From contig DCWA01000035.1 of the NCBI GenBank assembly GCA_002327445.1, forward strand, positions 62,001 to 126,000: 64,000 bases of DNA. Reading direction: 5' to 3'. The position numbers and the translations under genes are program-made. Positions 7,829 to 17,256 of this stretch are shown one piece after another. Within the stretch, counting starts at the first letter, position 1; each line of letters starts with the position of its first letter. The notes beneath the pieces are model-generated. The model had not been told where the DNA came from, ran no database searches, and saw nothing but the letters and a program-made list of their open reading frames with translations. The stretch is from Desulfobacteraceae bacterium UBA2174. GTDB lineage: Bacteria; Desulfobacterota; Desulfobacteria; Desulfobacterales; UBA2174.

Positions 7829-8883
7829 AACCCGAATCCCGCGGCAGCGCCGCGAAAGTCGCCGAACCGCCATCGCCGGGCGCCCTCGACTGTCTCAGGG
7901 CGATCCGCCGGCTGATGGCGCTGTGCCTGCTGCCGGGATGCCTGCACGTCGGCACCGGCGCCGCGGCCGGCGCCGAACCGGTGGTCTACCGCCTCAAGTG
8001 GCTGCAAAACAGCAGCACGGTGGGAGACCTGTACGCCGACGTGCACGGCTTTTTCGCCGCCCGGGGATTGTCGGTCGTCGTCAAGCCGGGAGGCCCGGAG
8101 CGCGACGCGATCAAGGAACTCGAGCTGGGTCACTCCCACTTCGGCGTGGCCTCGGCCGACCAGGTGATCCGGGCCGCCGCCAAGGGGGCGCCGGTGGTGG
8201 TGATCGCCCAAATCTTCCAGGTCAACCCCTTGCAGTGGATCTACCGGTCCAACCGGCCGCCCATCGATGCCCTGGCGCAGTTGAAGGGACTGACCATCGG
8301 CATCACCTACGGCGGCAACGACGAGACCATCATGCGCACCGTCCTCGCCAAGGCCGGCCTGGACGAGAGCGACATCACCCTGCTGAGCGTCCGTTACGAC
8401 TTCACCCCGTTTTATCGCGGCCGGGCCGATCTCTGGCCCATCTACCGCAACAGCCAGGGCATCGTCATCGCCAACCGGATGGCCCAGTCCGGTGAACCGG
8501 TGCGCTTCTTCAACCCGGCCGACTTCGGCGTACACTTCGTGGCCAACTCGGTGGTGGTCCACCAGCGCCTGATCGATACCCGGCCCGATCTGGTGCACCG
8601 GTTCCGCCAGGCCTTGCTCCAGGGATGGCAGGCGGCCCTGGACGAAAAAAACGAAGCTCGGGCACTGGAAACCATCGCCCGCTTCGACGCCGACACGCCG
8701 CCGGATCTCATGGCCCGGCAGCTTCAGGTCACCCGGAAACTGGTGCGGCCGACGCCCGATTTCGCCGTGGGCCGCCTCGACGTGGAGGCCTGGCGGCAGA
8801 CCGAGGAGATCATGCGCGCCCGGGGGCTGATTCCCCGGGCGGTGGATGTGGTCTCGCGCCTCTACCGACCGGGGGCCCCATGA
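7825..8883 (+). CDS. NMT1/THI5-like substrate-binding lipoprotein
   Basis: Periplasmic solute-binding protein of the NMT1/SsuA-like class, 352 aa. A positively charged N-terminus of about 28 residues leads into a hydrophobic stretch and a lipobox-like Leu-Pro-Gly-Cys at about 36-39, so it is probably a lipoprotein. The mature part begins with Tyr-Arg-Leu-Lys-Trp-Leu and contains the family's Leu-Lys-Gly-Leu-Thr-Ile-Gly-Ile segment and a C-terminal helical lobe. It overlaps the permease and the next gene by 4 bases at each end, so all four proteins appear co-translated. The ligand is unknown; NMT1-type proteins bind pyrimidine, sulfonate or related small molecules. Confidence 0.85.
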   Translation: MKPESRGSAAKVAEPPSPGALDCLRAIRRLMALCLLPGCLHVGTGAAAGAEPVVYRLKWLQNSSTVGDLYADVHGFFAARGLSVVVKPGGPERDAIKELELGHSHFGVASADQVIRAAAKGAPVVVIAQIFQVNPLQWIYRSNRPPIDALAQLKGLTIGITYGGNDETIMRTVLAKAGLDESDITLLSVRYDFTPFYRGRADLWPIYRNSQGIVIANRMAQSGEPVRFFNPADFGVHFVANSVVVHQRLIDTRPDLVHRFRQALLQGWQAALDEKNEARALETIARFDADTPPDLMARQLQVTRKLVRPTPDFAVGRLDVEAWRQTEEIMRARGLIPRAVDVVSRLYRPGAP

Positions 8884-9980
8884 CGGAGGAAGACCGCTAC
8901 CTCAGCTTCGCCGAGCTGTACCGGCAGGAACGCGAAGGCACGGATTTCGTGATCCTGACCAAGGCGGCCACCGCTTCGCTCCTGATCATGGCCCCCCACG
9001 GCGGCGGCATCGAACCGGGAACGGTGGACCTGGCCCACGCCATCGCCGGCGACGACTACGCCTTTTACGCCTTCAAGGGCATCAAGACCTCGGGCAACGC
9101 CGTGCTGCACATCACCAGCAACCGCTTCGACGAGCCCCGGGCCCTGCGCATGGCGCGCCGGGCCGAGTGGGTGCTCACCATCCACGGCTGCCGGGGGCCG
9201 GGTGTCCCCATCTTCGTCGGAGGCCGGGACGGCACCCGGCGCCTGGCGATCCGCCGCGCTCTTCAGGACGCCGGATTCGACGCCCGGGAAAGCGAGCGCC
9301 CCGGATTCCGGGGCAACAATCCCAACAACATCTGCAACCGCGGTTACAGCGGCCGGGGCGTCCAGCTCGAAATCAGCGCCGGTCTGCGCCGGCAAATGTT
9401 CGACCATCTGCGCCGGCGCACCGGCCGGTGCAAGACCGAAGTCTTCTATGATTTCGTGAACGCGGTACGCCGCGCCCTGGAAGCCCTGGCGCCGCGGCCG
9501 GCGGCCCCCATGGCACCCTCCGGCGGAGAACCGCTCTGGCGCACCGCCGCATCCCCCGACGACTTGCTCAAGGCGTTTGCCATCCGGGCCATCGTCTTCA
9601 TGGAAGAGCAGTCCGTGGCCTTTTCCGATGAATTCGATGGCGCGGAAGAGGAGGCGGTGCACATCCTGGGAGAAATCGGAGGCGAACCGGTGGCGGCCGG
9701 CCGGCTGCGGTTCCTGGACGGCTGGGGCAAACTGGAGCGCATCGCGGTTCGCCGGCGCTACCGGGGCCGCGGCCTGTCGCACCGGCTTATCGACTTCATG
9801 CTGGGCGAAGCGGCCCGGCGCGGGTATCGGCGCTGCCGCCTCCATGCCCAGGTCCACCTCATCGACCTGTACCGGCGGCACGGGTTCACGCCCAGCGGGG
9901 ACACCTTCTACGAGGCGGGCATCGCCCACCGCCTCATGACCCGGGAGAAGGCGTCGCCAGACGAAGCGGCTCGAATCTGA
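8880..9980 (+). CDS. Poly-gamma-glutamate hydrolase-like domain fused to GNAT acetyltransferase
   Basis: A 366-aa two-domain protein. Residues 1 to about 205 match the PghP/Gamma-PGA_hydro family of zinc-dependent gamma-glutamyl hydrolases: Ala-Pro-His-Gly-Gly-Gly-Ile-Glu near 40, a His-Ile-Thr-Ser-x-Arg-Phe-Asp-Glu-Pro segment near 80-90, Ile-His-Gly-Cys-Arg-Gly near 103, and a later Leu-Glu-Ile-Ser. Residues about 220-355 form an ElaA-like GNAT domain with the acetyl-CoA loop Arg-Arg-Tyr-Arg-Gly-Arg-Gly-Leu and a Leu-His-Ala-Gln strand. No signal peptide, so it is cytoplasmic. It overlaps the transporter gene by 4 bases, linking hydrolysis and acetylation to an imported compound. Substrate unknown. 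The family calls are strong; the joint role is inferred. Confidence 0.85.
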   Translation: MTEEDRYLSFAELYRQEREGTDFVILTKAATASLLIMAPHGGGIEPGTVDLAHAIAGDDYAFYAFKGIKTSGNAVLHITSNRFDEPRALRMARRAEWVLTIHGCRGPGVPIFVGGRDGTRRLAIRRALQDAGFDARESERPGFRGNNPNNICNRGYSGRGVQLEISAGLRRQMFDHLRRRTGRCKTEVFYDFVNAVRRALEALAPRPAAPMAPSGGEPLWRTAASPDDLLKAFAIRAIVFMEEQSVAFSDEFDGAEEEAVHILGEIGGEPVAAGRLRFLDGWGKLERIAVRRRYRGRGLSHRLIDFMLGEAARRGYRRCRLHAQVHLIDLYRRHGFTPSGDTFYEAGIAHRLMTREKASPDEAARI

Positions 9981-10004
9981 AAGACCCGGAAAAACCACAA
10001 GCCA

Positions 10005-10074
10005 CCACCGAGGCAACAGGGAGAACGGAGGAGACCCACTGCAACACGATGTTTTTCTCCGTGCCCCTCCGTGG
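10005..10074. repeat. Degenerate inverted-repeat fragment
   Basis: Left arm 10005-10023 (CCACCGAGG...) and right arm 10057-10074 (ending CTCCGTGG) are imperfect reverse complements around a 33-base centre. This pattern of CACGGAG/CTCCGTG arms recurs as an intergenic repeat in many bacterial genomes. It fills most of the 90-base gap and suggests that a GTG at 10071 inside the right arm is not the start of the next gene. Confidence 0.4.
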
Positions 10075-10127
10075 ACGCCGGGGTTGACGACCACATTGTG
10101 CCAACGCATCAAATCCGAGGCCTGAAC

Positions 10128-11060
10128 TTGGCATCCTTCCAGCCCGCATACCGGCAGGCCGCTGCCGATGGACGGCTCCAGCGCCAGGCGGCACTGGCCC
10201 GACAAGCCCTCGCCGAATGCCGCCTCTGCCCCCGCGACTGCGGCGCCCACCGCCTCGAAAGCGAAACCGGATTCTGCCGCACCGGCGAGGCGGCCGTGGT
10301 GGCGAGCTACGGCCCCCATTTCGGGGAAGAACGCCCCCTGGTGGGGCGCGGCGGCTCGGGAACGATCTTCTTCGCCCACTGCAACCTGCGCTGCACCTTC
10401 TGCCAGAACTACGAGATCAGCCACCTGGGCCAGGGAGACCCCGCCGCCGCCGAGCAGCTGGCCGCCATCATGCTCGCCCTTCAGGCCATGGGCTGCGCCA
10501 ACATCAACCTCGTGACCCCCTCCCACGTGGTGCCCCAGATCCTCGACGCCCTCTGCCGGGCCGTGGAAGACGGCCTGCGCCTCCCGTTGGTTTTCAACAC
10601 GAGCGCCTACGACCGAGTGGACACCCTTCGGCTGCTGGATGGCGTGGTGGACATCTACATGCCGGACTTCAAGTTCTGGGACGCGCCCATCGCCGCCGAC
10701 ACCTGCCAGGCGCCGGACTACCGCCAGGTGGCCTGCGCCGCCATCCGGGAAATGCACCGGCAGGTGGGCGACCTGGTCATCGGCGACGACGGGCTGGCCG
10801 TCCGGGGACTGCTGGTACGTCATCTGGTACTTCCCGAAAATCTGGCCGGAACGGCGGCGGTGATGCGGTGGATCGCCGCCGAGATCTCCCCTCGCACTTA
10901 CGTCAACGTCATGGCCCAGTACCGGCCCTGCGGCACTGCTTTCCGGACGCCGGCATTGGCCCGCCGGATCACGGCCGCCGAGTCCGCCGCGGCGCTGGAG
11001 GCCGCGCGACAGGCCGGCATCCGACGCCTCGACGGAGGCCCCGCAACATGGAGGCGATGA
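10128..11060 (+). CDS. Radical SAM protein, PflX/COG1313-like
   Basis: Radical SAM enzyme of the group annotated as pyruvate-formate-lyase-activating-like proteins. An N-terminal cysteine cluster (Cys-Arg-Leu-Cys-Pro-Arg-Asp-Cys, then a later Cys) precedes the radical SAM motif His-Cys-Asn-Leu-Arg-Cys-Thr-Phe-Cys, which binds the 4Fe-4S cluster that cleaves SAM. The partial TIM barrel includes Asn-Ile-Asn-Leu-Val-Thr-Pro-Ser-His. No glycyl-radical enzyme is nearby, so the target is unknown. I chose the TTG at 10128 because GAGG lies 7 bases upstream; the frame is open to a GTG at 10071, but that codon sits inside a repeat fragment. The stop overlaps the next gene's start region. Confidence 0.8.
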   Translation: MASFQPAYRQAAADGRLQRQAALARQALAECRLCPRDCGAHRLESETGFCRTGEAAVVASYGPHFGEERPLVGRGGSGTIFFAHCNLRCTFCQNYEISHLGQGDPAAAEQLAAIMLALQAMGCANINLVTPSHVVPQILDALCRAVEDGLRLPLVFNTSAYDRVDTLRLLDGVVDIYMPDFKFWDAPIAADTCQAPDYRQVACAAIREMHRQVGDLVIGDDGLAVRGLLVRHLVLPENLAGTAAVMRWIAAEISPRTYVNVMAQYRPCGTAFRTPALARRITAAESAAALEAARQAGIRRLDGGPATWRR

Positions 11061-12946
11061 TGGCGAACCGGACGACGCCCCGAAAAGCCGCTTTCACAGG
11101 CAAGCCCTCGTGGAGATCGCGCCTGGTCTCCCCCGATGCTGTGCTGGAGCGGATCCGGCCCGGCATGCGGATCTTCATCGGCACCGGAGTGGCCGAACCC
11201 TTCACCCTCGTGCGCCACCTGAAGGCATCCAGGTCGTCCAACCTCACCGACCTGGAACTGTTTCAACTCGTCAGCCTCGGCCATGCCATCGACCAGACCG
11301 CCCTGGATTGCAACAAGTACCGGCTGAAAACCTTCTTCACCGGCTGGGAGGCCGATGCGGCCATCACCGAAGGCATGGCCGACTTCATTCCCAGCCGCTA
11401 CTACCAGATCCCGGAGCTGTTCCAGTCCCAGCGGATTCCCATCGACGTGGCCTTCGTGCAGGTCACCGCTCCCGACCGCTCCGGCTTCTGCAGCCTGGGC
11501 GTCTGCGTGGACGTCGCCCGCCAGGCCATGACTCAGGCCAAACTGGTGGTGGGCGAAATCAATCCCTGGATTCCGCGCACCTTCGGCGACACCTTCGTGC
11601 GGGTGGACGAATTCGACCTGCTGGTGGAAAGTACCGAACCGCCGCTGTACTTCGAGCGCTGGAAGGTGGCCCCGGTCTACGACCGCATCGGCGCCAACGT
11701 GGCCGCGATGATCGAGGACGGCTCCTGCATCGCCTTTTCCATCGGCCCGCTCTACGAAGCCCTCAGCCGGCACCTGGCGGCCAAGCGCGACCTGGGGATC
11801 CATACCCCCTTCTTCTTCGACAGCCTCATGGAGCTGGTGGTGGGCGGGGCCGCCACCAACCGCTGCAAGGACATCTACCGGGGCAAGTCCCTCACCTCCT
11901 ATGCCATCGGTACACGGGCCCTGATGCGCTGGCTCAACAACAACCCCCTGGTGGAGTTCCAGTCGATCCAGCAGGTGTTCAACCCCTTCTACGTCAGCCG
12001 CAATCCCCGCTTCGTGGCCGTGATGCAGGCCCGCAAGGTGGACCTCTCCGGCCGCATCGCCCTGCACACCGGCAAGGGCAACGTCGGCTCCGGCCCCGCC
12101 GAGGCCATCGACTTTTTCATCGGCGCCCAGCTCTCGTCCGGAGGGCAGACCATCTTCGCCCTGCCCAGCCGCAACCGGGACGGTCAGGCCAACATTCAGA
12201 TCTCCGTCAAGGATTATCCCAACCAGTTCAGCATGTGGGAGTCGGTGGATGCCATCGTCACCGAGCACGGCATCGTCAGCATGAAGGGCAAGACGGTGCG
12301 GGAGCGCGCCCAGGCGCTCATCGACGTCGCCCATCCCGACGATCGCAGCGCGCTGATCGCCGAAGCGCGCCAGCGGCGGATCATTTATCCGGACCAGATC
12401 TTTATCGCCAGCAGCGGCCACCGCTACCCGGCGGAGCTGGCATCCAAACACACCTTCAAGAACGATGTCGAAGTGCGCTTCCGGGCGGTGAAGCCGTCGG
12501 ACGAAGAAGGGATGCGGCGCCTGTTTTACCGTCTTTCGGACGAAACGGTGTTCTCCCGTTACTTCTACTTGATCCGCACCATGCCCCACGACGAAATCCA
12601 GGAATACGTCAACGTGGACTACCAGCAGTCGCTTTCCATCGTGGGGCTGGTGGGCAAGCCGGGCGAGGGGCGCATCGTCGCCGAGGCCCGGTTCGACCGC
12701 CTGGAGGACAATGCACCGTCGGCGGAATTTTCCATCGTGGTGGACGAATCGTACCAGAACCTGGGCATCGGCCCGCATCTGTGCAGGATGCTCATCCCCC
12801 TGGCCAAGGAACGCCAGATCCGCGAATTGACCGCCGATGTGCTCTCCCAAAACCAGAGGATGCTCCACATGGTGGCCAAGATCGGTTGGCGGGTGCAAGC
12901 GCGTTTCGAGAGCGGGGTCTATCGGCTCAACATCGATCTGGGGTGA
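11060..12946 (+). CDS. Acetyl-CoA hydrolase/transferase fused to GNAT acetyltransferase
   Basis: A 628-aa fusion. The first ~460 residues are an acetyl-CoA hydrolase / 4-hydroxybutyrate CoA-transferase-like enzyme, with a Gly-x-Gly CoA-binding segment, the Glu-Ile-Asn region and the conserved Gly-Lys-Gly-Asn-Val-Gly-Ser-Gly-Pro-Ala-Glu-Ala loop. The C-terminal ~160 residues form a GNAT domain that starts like Pat/AcuA-type protein acetyltransferases (Pro-Ser-Asp-Glu-Glu, Arg-Leu-Ser-Asp-Glu-Thr) and contains Gln-Asn-Leu-Gly-Ile-Gly in the acetyl-CoA loop. Such fusions are known in Desulfobacterota. ATG 11060 has GGAGG 5 bases upstream; ATGs at 11048 and 11057 are alternatives. It may move CoA between short acyl groups, with the GNAT domain regulating it or a partner. 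Confidence 0.88.
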   Translation: MANRTTPRKAAFTGKPSWRSRLVSPDAVLERIRPGMRIFIGTGVAEPFTLVRHLKASRSSNLTDLELFQLVSLGHAIDQTALDCNKYRLKTFFTGWEADAAITEGMADFIPSRYYQIPELFQSQRIPIDVAFVQVTAPDRSGFCSLGVCVDVARQAMTQAKLVVGEINPWIPRTFGDTFVRVDEFDLLVESTEPPLYFERWKVAPVYDRIGANVAAMIEDGSCIAFSIGPLYEALSRHLAAKRDLGIHTPFFFDSLMELVVGGAATNRCKDIYRGKSLTSYAIGTRALMRWLNNNPLVEFQSIQQVFNPFYVSRNPRFVAVMQARKVDLSGRIALHTGKGNVGSGPAEAIDFFIGAQLSSGGQTIFALPSRNRDGQANIQISVKDYPNQFSMWESVDAIVTEHGIVSMKGKTVRERAQALIDVAHPDDRSALIAEARQRRIIYPDQIFIASSGHRYPAELASKHTFKNDVEVRFRAVKPSDEEGMRRLFYRLSDETVFSRYFYLIRTMPHDEIQEYVNVDYQQSLSIVGLVGKPGEGRIVAEARFDRLEDNAPSAEFSIVVDESYQNLGIGPHLCRMLIPLAKERQIRELTADVLSQNQRMLHMVAKIGWRVQARFESGVYRLNIDLG

Positions 12947-12958
12947 ACCCGGGACAGG

Positions 12959-12985
12959 CCGCCGGCGGAACGGGACCGCCGGCGG
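12959..12985. terminator. Palindromic stem between convergent genes
   Basis: A perfect 10-bp stem (12959-12968 with 12976-12985, CCGCCGGCGG) closes a 7-base loop between the convergent CoA-hydrolase and LysM genes. There is no clear T tract, so it may block transcription from both sides without being a textbook intrinsic terminator. Confidence 0.4.
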
Positions 12986-13000
12986 TGTCGACATGAAACG

Positions 13001-13651
13001 TCAGGGCGAGACCTTGAGCCGGTCTCCGGGACGGATGGGATCGCCGGCCTTGAGATTGTTGAGCTGGCGCAGTTTTTCCACGTTCAGATTCTCCCGGCGG
13101 GCGATGCTGTAAAGGGTGTCGCCCGGCTTGACCGTGTAGAGGCTCGCCTTGGCTGGAGCCGCCGACGCCTTGGGCGCCGCGGCGGGCTTGGGCTTGGGCG
13201 CCACGGCGGGTTTGGGTCGGGGTGCCGGCGGAGGAGAAGCCTTGGGGCTGTTTTCCAGGGCTGTCAGCCGCTGCCCCAGGGCCGTCTCGCTGCGGTCCAT
13301 GCGCCGCACCAGTGCGTCGATCTGCCGTTGGAGGCCTTCGGCATCGACGGTCACCGCCGGCGCAACGGTGGCCATGGCCTCCAGACGCTGCTCGATCTGC
13401 GCCAGCCGGCTTTCCAGACCCGCCAACTGCTCCGTGTTTACCGGCGACTCGTCGCCGCCCATGCGCCATACGCCCACCAGGAGCACCACCGCCGCCAGGA
13501 CAGCCACCGGGATCAATGGCCGGCGCAGCAAGCCGGAGAGGGAAAATCCTCCCGCCCCCTCCCGAAGCACCGAGTAGCCGGGCGCTTCCACGTCGATGCG
13601 GCCGGCAACGTCTTCATCTTCCGTTTCGCGTTCGCGATCCTTCCACTCCAT
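13001..13651 (-). CDS. Membrane-anchored LysM domain protein
   Basis: A 216-aa envelope protein. An acidic N-terminal cytoplasmic part precedes one transmembrane helix (about 47-65). A coiled-coil-like stretch of Leu/Glu/Arg heptads follows (about 75-130), then a Pro/Lys/Ala-rich linker typical of wall-spanning segments, then a C-terminal LysM domain (about 168-215, Tyr-Thr-Val-Lys-Pro-Gly-Asp-Thr-Leu) that binds N-acetylglucosamine-containing glycan. No catalytic domain is present, so it is a scaffold rather than a hydrolase. The ATG at 13651 has AAGGAGAGAG just upstream; the frame extends to 13762 but without signal. Confidence 0.85.
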   Translation of the reverse strand: MEWKDRERETEDEDVAGRIDVEAPGYSVLREGAGGFSLSGLLRRPLIPVAVLAAVVLLVGVWRMGGDESPVNTEQLAGLESRLAQIEQRLEAMATVAPAVTVDAEGLQRQIDALVRRMDRSETALGQRLTALENSPKASPPPAPRPKPAVAPKPKPAAAPKASAAPAKASLYTVKPGDTLYSIARRENLNVEKLRQLNNLKAGDPIRPGDRLKVSP

Positions 13652-13782
13652 GTTCTCTCTCCTTGACTCATCAGGTGGCGCCGCATTCTTGGCGGCCCTC
13701 GGTCGGATGGACGAACCGGAGGTCGACAGGGCAACCTTAAAGAAAAACGGGCCCGGCTTCAAGCCTTTTGGCGATCCCCCCT

Positions 13783-13811
13783 TTGACAGAGGCCGGAGGG
13801 TTGGGTATGGG
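13783..13811 (+). promoter_or_regulatory. Probable sigma70 promoter of the M29 aminopeptidase gene
   Basis: A perfect TTGACA -35, a 17-base spacer and TATGGG. The -10 overlaps the in-frame ATG at 13807, which argues for initiation at the later ATG (13867). Confidence 0.45.
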
Positions 13812-13866
13812 TAAATGCGCGGACAAACGGCCCGAAAGCGTCTCGCCTCAATTCCGGGAGCCCTTC

Positions 13867-15066
13867 ATGCTGACCGAACTTCAACGCCAACGCTATGCCG
13901 ACGTGCTGTGGTGGGGGCTGAAAACCGCCCGTCAGGGCCGCTTCCGCAAGGGGGACGTGGTTTCCCTGCGCTTCGGCCTTCCCGCCCTCCCCCTGGCCGA
14001 GGTCGTTTTCGACCGTCTCATCGACTTGGGATTCAACCCGGTGGTGCGCCCCCTGCTCAACGCCGCCATGGAGCGCAGCTTCTACCGGCGCGCCGACGAC
14101 CGGCAGCTCGTCTTCGTGCCACCGGGTGAAGCGGAACTTTACGGCCGACTCAACGGGAGCATTTTCATCCACGCCGCCGAATCGCTCACCCACCTGAGGG
14201 ACGCCGACCCCCGACGCATCGGCCGGGCCGGTGTGGCGCGCAAACCCTTGAAGGACATCCTGGACCGGCGCGAGCAGGCCGGCGATTTCGGGTGGACCCT
14301 GTGCGCGTGGCCCACCGCCGACCAGGCCGCCAAGGCGGACCTGCCGCTGGAGACCTACAGCCGGCAGATCGTGCGGGCCTGTTTTCTCGACCGCCGCGAT
14401 CCGGTGGCCCGCTGGCAGGAGATTCATCGCCAGGCCACGGCCATCAAACGATGGCTCACCAGCCTGCCCATCCAGACCCTGCACATCTCATCCGCGAATG
14501 CCGATCTGGAAGTCAGGCCGGGGGAAAACCGCCGCTGGCTCGGCGTCAGCGGGCACAACATCCCCAGTTTCGAGATTTTCGTTTCTCCGGACTGGCGCGG
14601 CACCCGCGGGGTCTACTACGCCGACCAGCCCTCTTATCGCAGCGGCAACATCGTCTCCGGAGTCCGTCTCACCTTCGCCCGCGGACGGGTCGTGGAGGCC
14701 GCGGCCGAGCAGGGCGAAGCGTTCCTGCGGGCCCAGTTGGCCATGGATCCCGGCGCCTGCCGCATCGGCGAATTCTCCCTCACCGACCGCCGCTTTTCCA
14801 AGATCGATCACTTCATGGCCAACACCCTCTTCGATGAAAACTTCGGCGGTCGCCACGGCAACTGCCACATCGCCGTCGGGGCCACCTACCTGGACGCCTA
14901 CGACGGAGATCCCGCGACCCTGGATCCCGCCCGGCGCAAGGCTTTGGGTTTCAACGATTCGGCCCTGCACTGGGATCTGGTCAACACCGAGGCCAAGCGC
15001 GTCAGCGCCCGCCTCAAGGGCGGCCGCACCATCGTCATCTACGAAAACGGGCGCTTCGCCGACTGA
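13867..15066 (+). CDS. M29-family aminopeptidase
   Basis: Metallo-aminopeptidase of the thermophilic M29 (AmpS/PepS-like) family, 399 aa, cytoplasmic, releasing N-terminal residues from peptides. The two-metal site motifs appear in order: Asn-Ile-Pro-Ser-Phe-Glu-Ile-Phe-Val-Ser-Pro (the first metal Glu), Ile-Gly-Glu-Phe-Ser-Leu (Glu), Leu-Phe-Asp-Glu-Asn-Phe-Gly-Gly-Arg-His-Gly-Asn-Cys-His (His/Glu) and His-Trp-Asp-Leu-Val (Asp). The start at 13867 has GGAG 6 bases upstream and fits family length; ATG 13807 would add 20 residues. It is convergent with the nuclease operon. No export signal. Confidence 0.88.
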   Translation: MLTELQRQRYADVLWWGLKTARQGRFRKGDVVSLRFGLPALPLAEVVFDRLIDLGFNPVVRPLLNAAMERSFYRRADDRQLVFVPPGEAELYGRLNGSIFIHAAESLTHLRDADPRRIGRAGVARKPLKDILDRREQAGDFGWTLCAWPTADQAAKADLPLETYSRQIVRACFLDRRDPVARWQEIHRQATAIKRWLTSLPIQTLHISSANADLEVRPGENRRWLGVSGHNIPSFEIFVSPDWRGTRGVYYADQPSYRSGNIVSGVRLTFARGRVVEAAAEQGEAFLRAQLAMDPGACRIGEFSLTDRRFSKIDHFMANTLFDENFGGRHGNCHIAVGATYLDAYDGDPATLDPARRKALGFNDSALHWDLVNTEAKRVSARLKGGRTIVIYENGRFAD

Positions 15067-15124
15067 TCGCCGGCATTTGCCGCATCCGGGCAGAAATCCG
15101 CGTCAGGATCGTTTCGGGCCGGCC

Positions 15125-15608
15125 TCAGGCCTTGCCGATGTCCTCGGGGGAAAGGGCGGAGAGATAGTCGGCCCATTTCTTTCCCTCCTCGGTCTGGTCT
15201 GCCGCTTCGGCCTCGGAGACGTCGTGCTTGGATTTTTCGATGACCTGATCGTCGATGAAGATCGGGGCCTCGAATCGCAGCGCCATGGCGATGGCATCGC
15301 TGGGCCGGGCATCCATTTCGAAATCCCCGTCCCGGTCGCTGGAAAAATAGAGGCGGGCATAATAGGTGTTGTCGCGGATGTCGCAGATTTCCACCCGCGA
15401 GACCTTCACCTCGATCCGCTGAAGGAAATTCTTGAACAGGTCGTGGGTCATGGGCCGGTCGAAGGCTACCTCTTTCAACACCGAGGCGATGGATGTGGCC
15501 TCCAGCAGCCCGATCCAGATCGGCACCACGTGCTCGTCGGCCTCGGTCTTCAGGATGATGATCGGTGTATTGGATGCCGGGTCCATGGCCATCCCGGCGA
15601 TGACGGCT

Positions 15609-15619
<11 letters not shown>
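15125..15619 (-). CDS. Bifunctional nuclease family protein (DUF151)
   Basis: A 164-aa protein of the bifunctional nuclease (BFN, DUF151) family, with the characteristic Leu-Pro-Ile-Trp-Ile-Gly-like start (here Val-Pro-Ile-Trp-Ile-Gly at 32-37) and the Ala-Arg-Pro-Ser-Asp-Ala-Ile-Ala motif near 103-110. Plant homologues cut RNA and DNA; the bacterial role is not settled. An acidic C-terminal tail of about 35 residues follows the domain. The gene overlaps the end of miaB by 11 bases and is the last gene of a three-gene operon with DUF4911 and miaB, so it may take part in RNA metabolism, though that is only association. Confidence 0.88.
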
Positions 15620-17007
<1,388 letters not shown>

Positions 17008-17015
<8 letters not shown>

Positions 17016-17253
17016 TTGTTTCCCAACCTGCCGCATCAGGGGCCGTCAGCGCTTCAATGCGCATCTCGCCTCCCAGATGGGTCATCAAATCCTCTATCAA
17101 CGCAAGATTTCCCGGAGCGATGCACAGCCGCACCACGCCTTGGGCGGCATCGAGGGTGGTCAAGACCGCCGCTCCGTCATAACCTTCCAGAACGAATCGG
17201 AGATAGGCGATGTAGCGGCGTTCGACGCGGTAATGGCGGATCGTCATATGCAT
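17008..17253 (-). CDS. DUF4911 domain protein
   Basis: An 81-aa protein of the DUF4911 family, seen mainly in Desulfobacterota next to miaB. The pattern Tyr-Arg-Val-Glu-Arg-Arg-x-Ile-Ala-Tyr-Leu-Arg-Phe near the N-terminus, a Tyr-Asp-Gly-Ala turn and a Gly-Asn-Leu helix start fit a small alpha/beta fold. Function unknown. Two ATGs are possible (17253 and 17247) and neither has a visible Shine-Dalgarno. The repeat element at 17257-17475 begins only 3 bases upstream, so its native promoter may have been displaced. First gene of the miaB operon. Confidence 0.8.
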
Positions 17254-17256
17254 AAA

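Noticed and set aside
13807..13866. Earlier start of the M29 aminopeptidase at 13807
   Set aside because: That ATG lies inside the -10 box of the likely promoter; the later ATG fits family N-termini.
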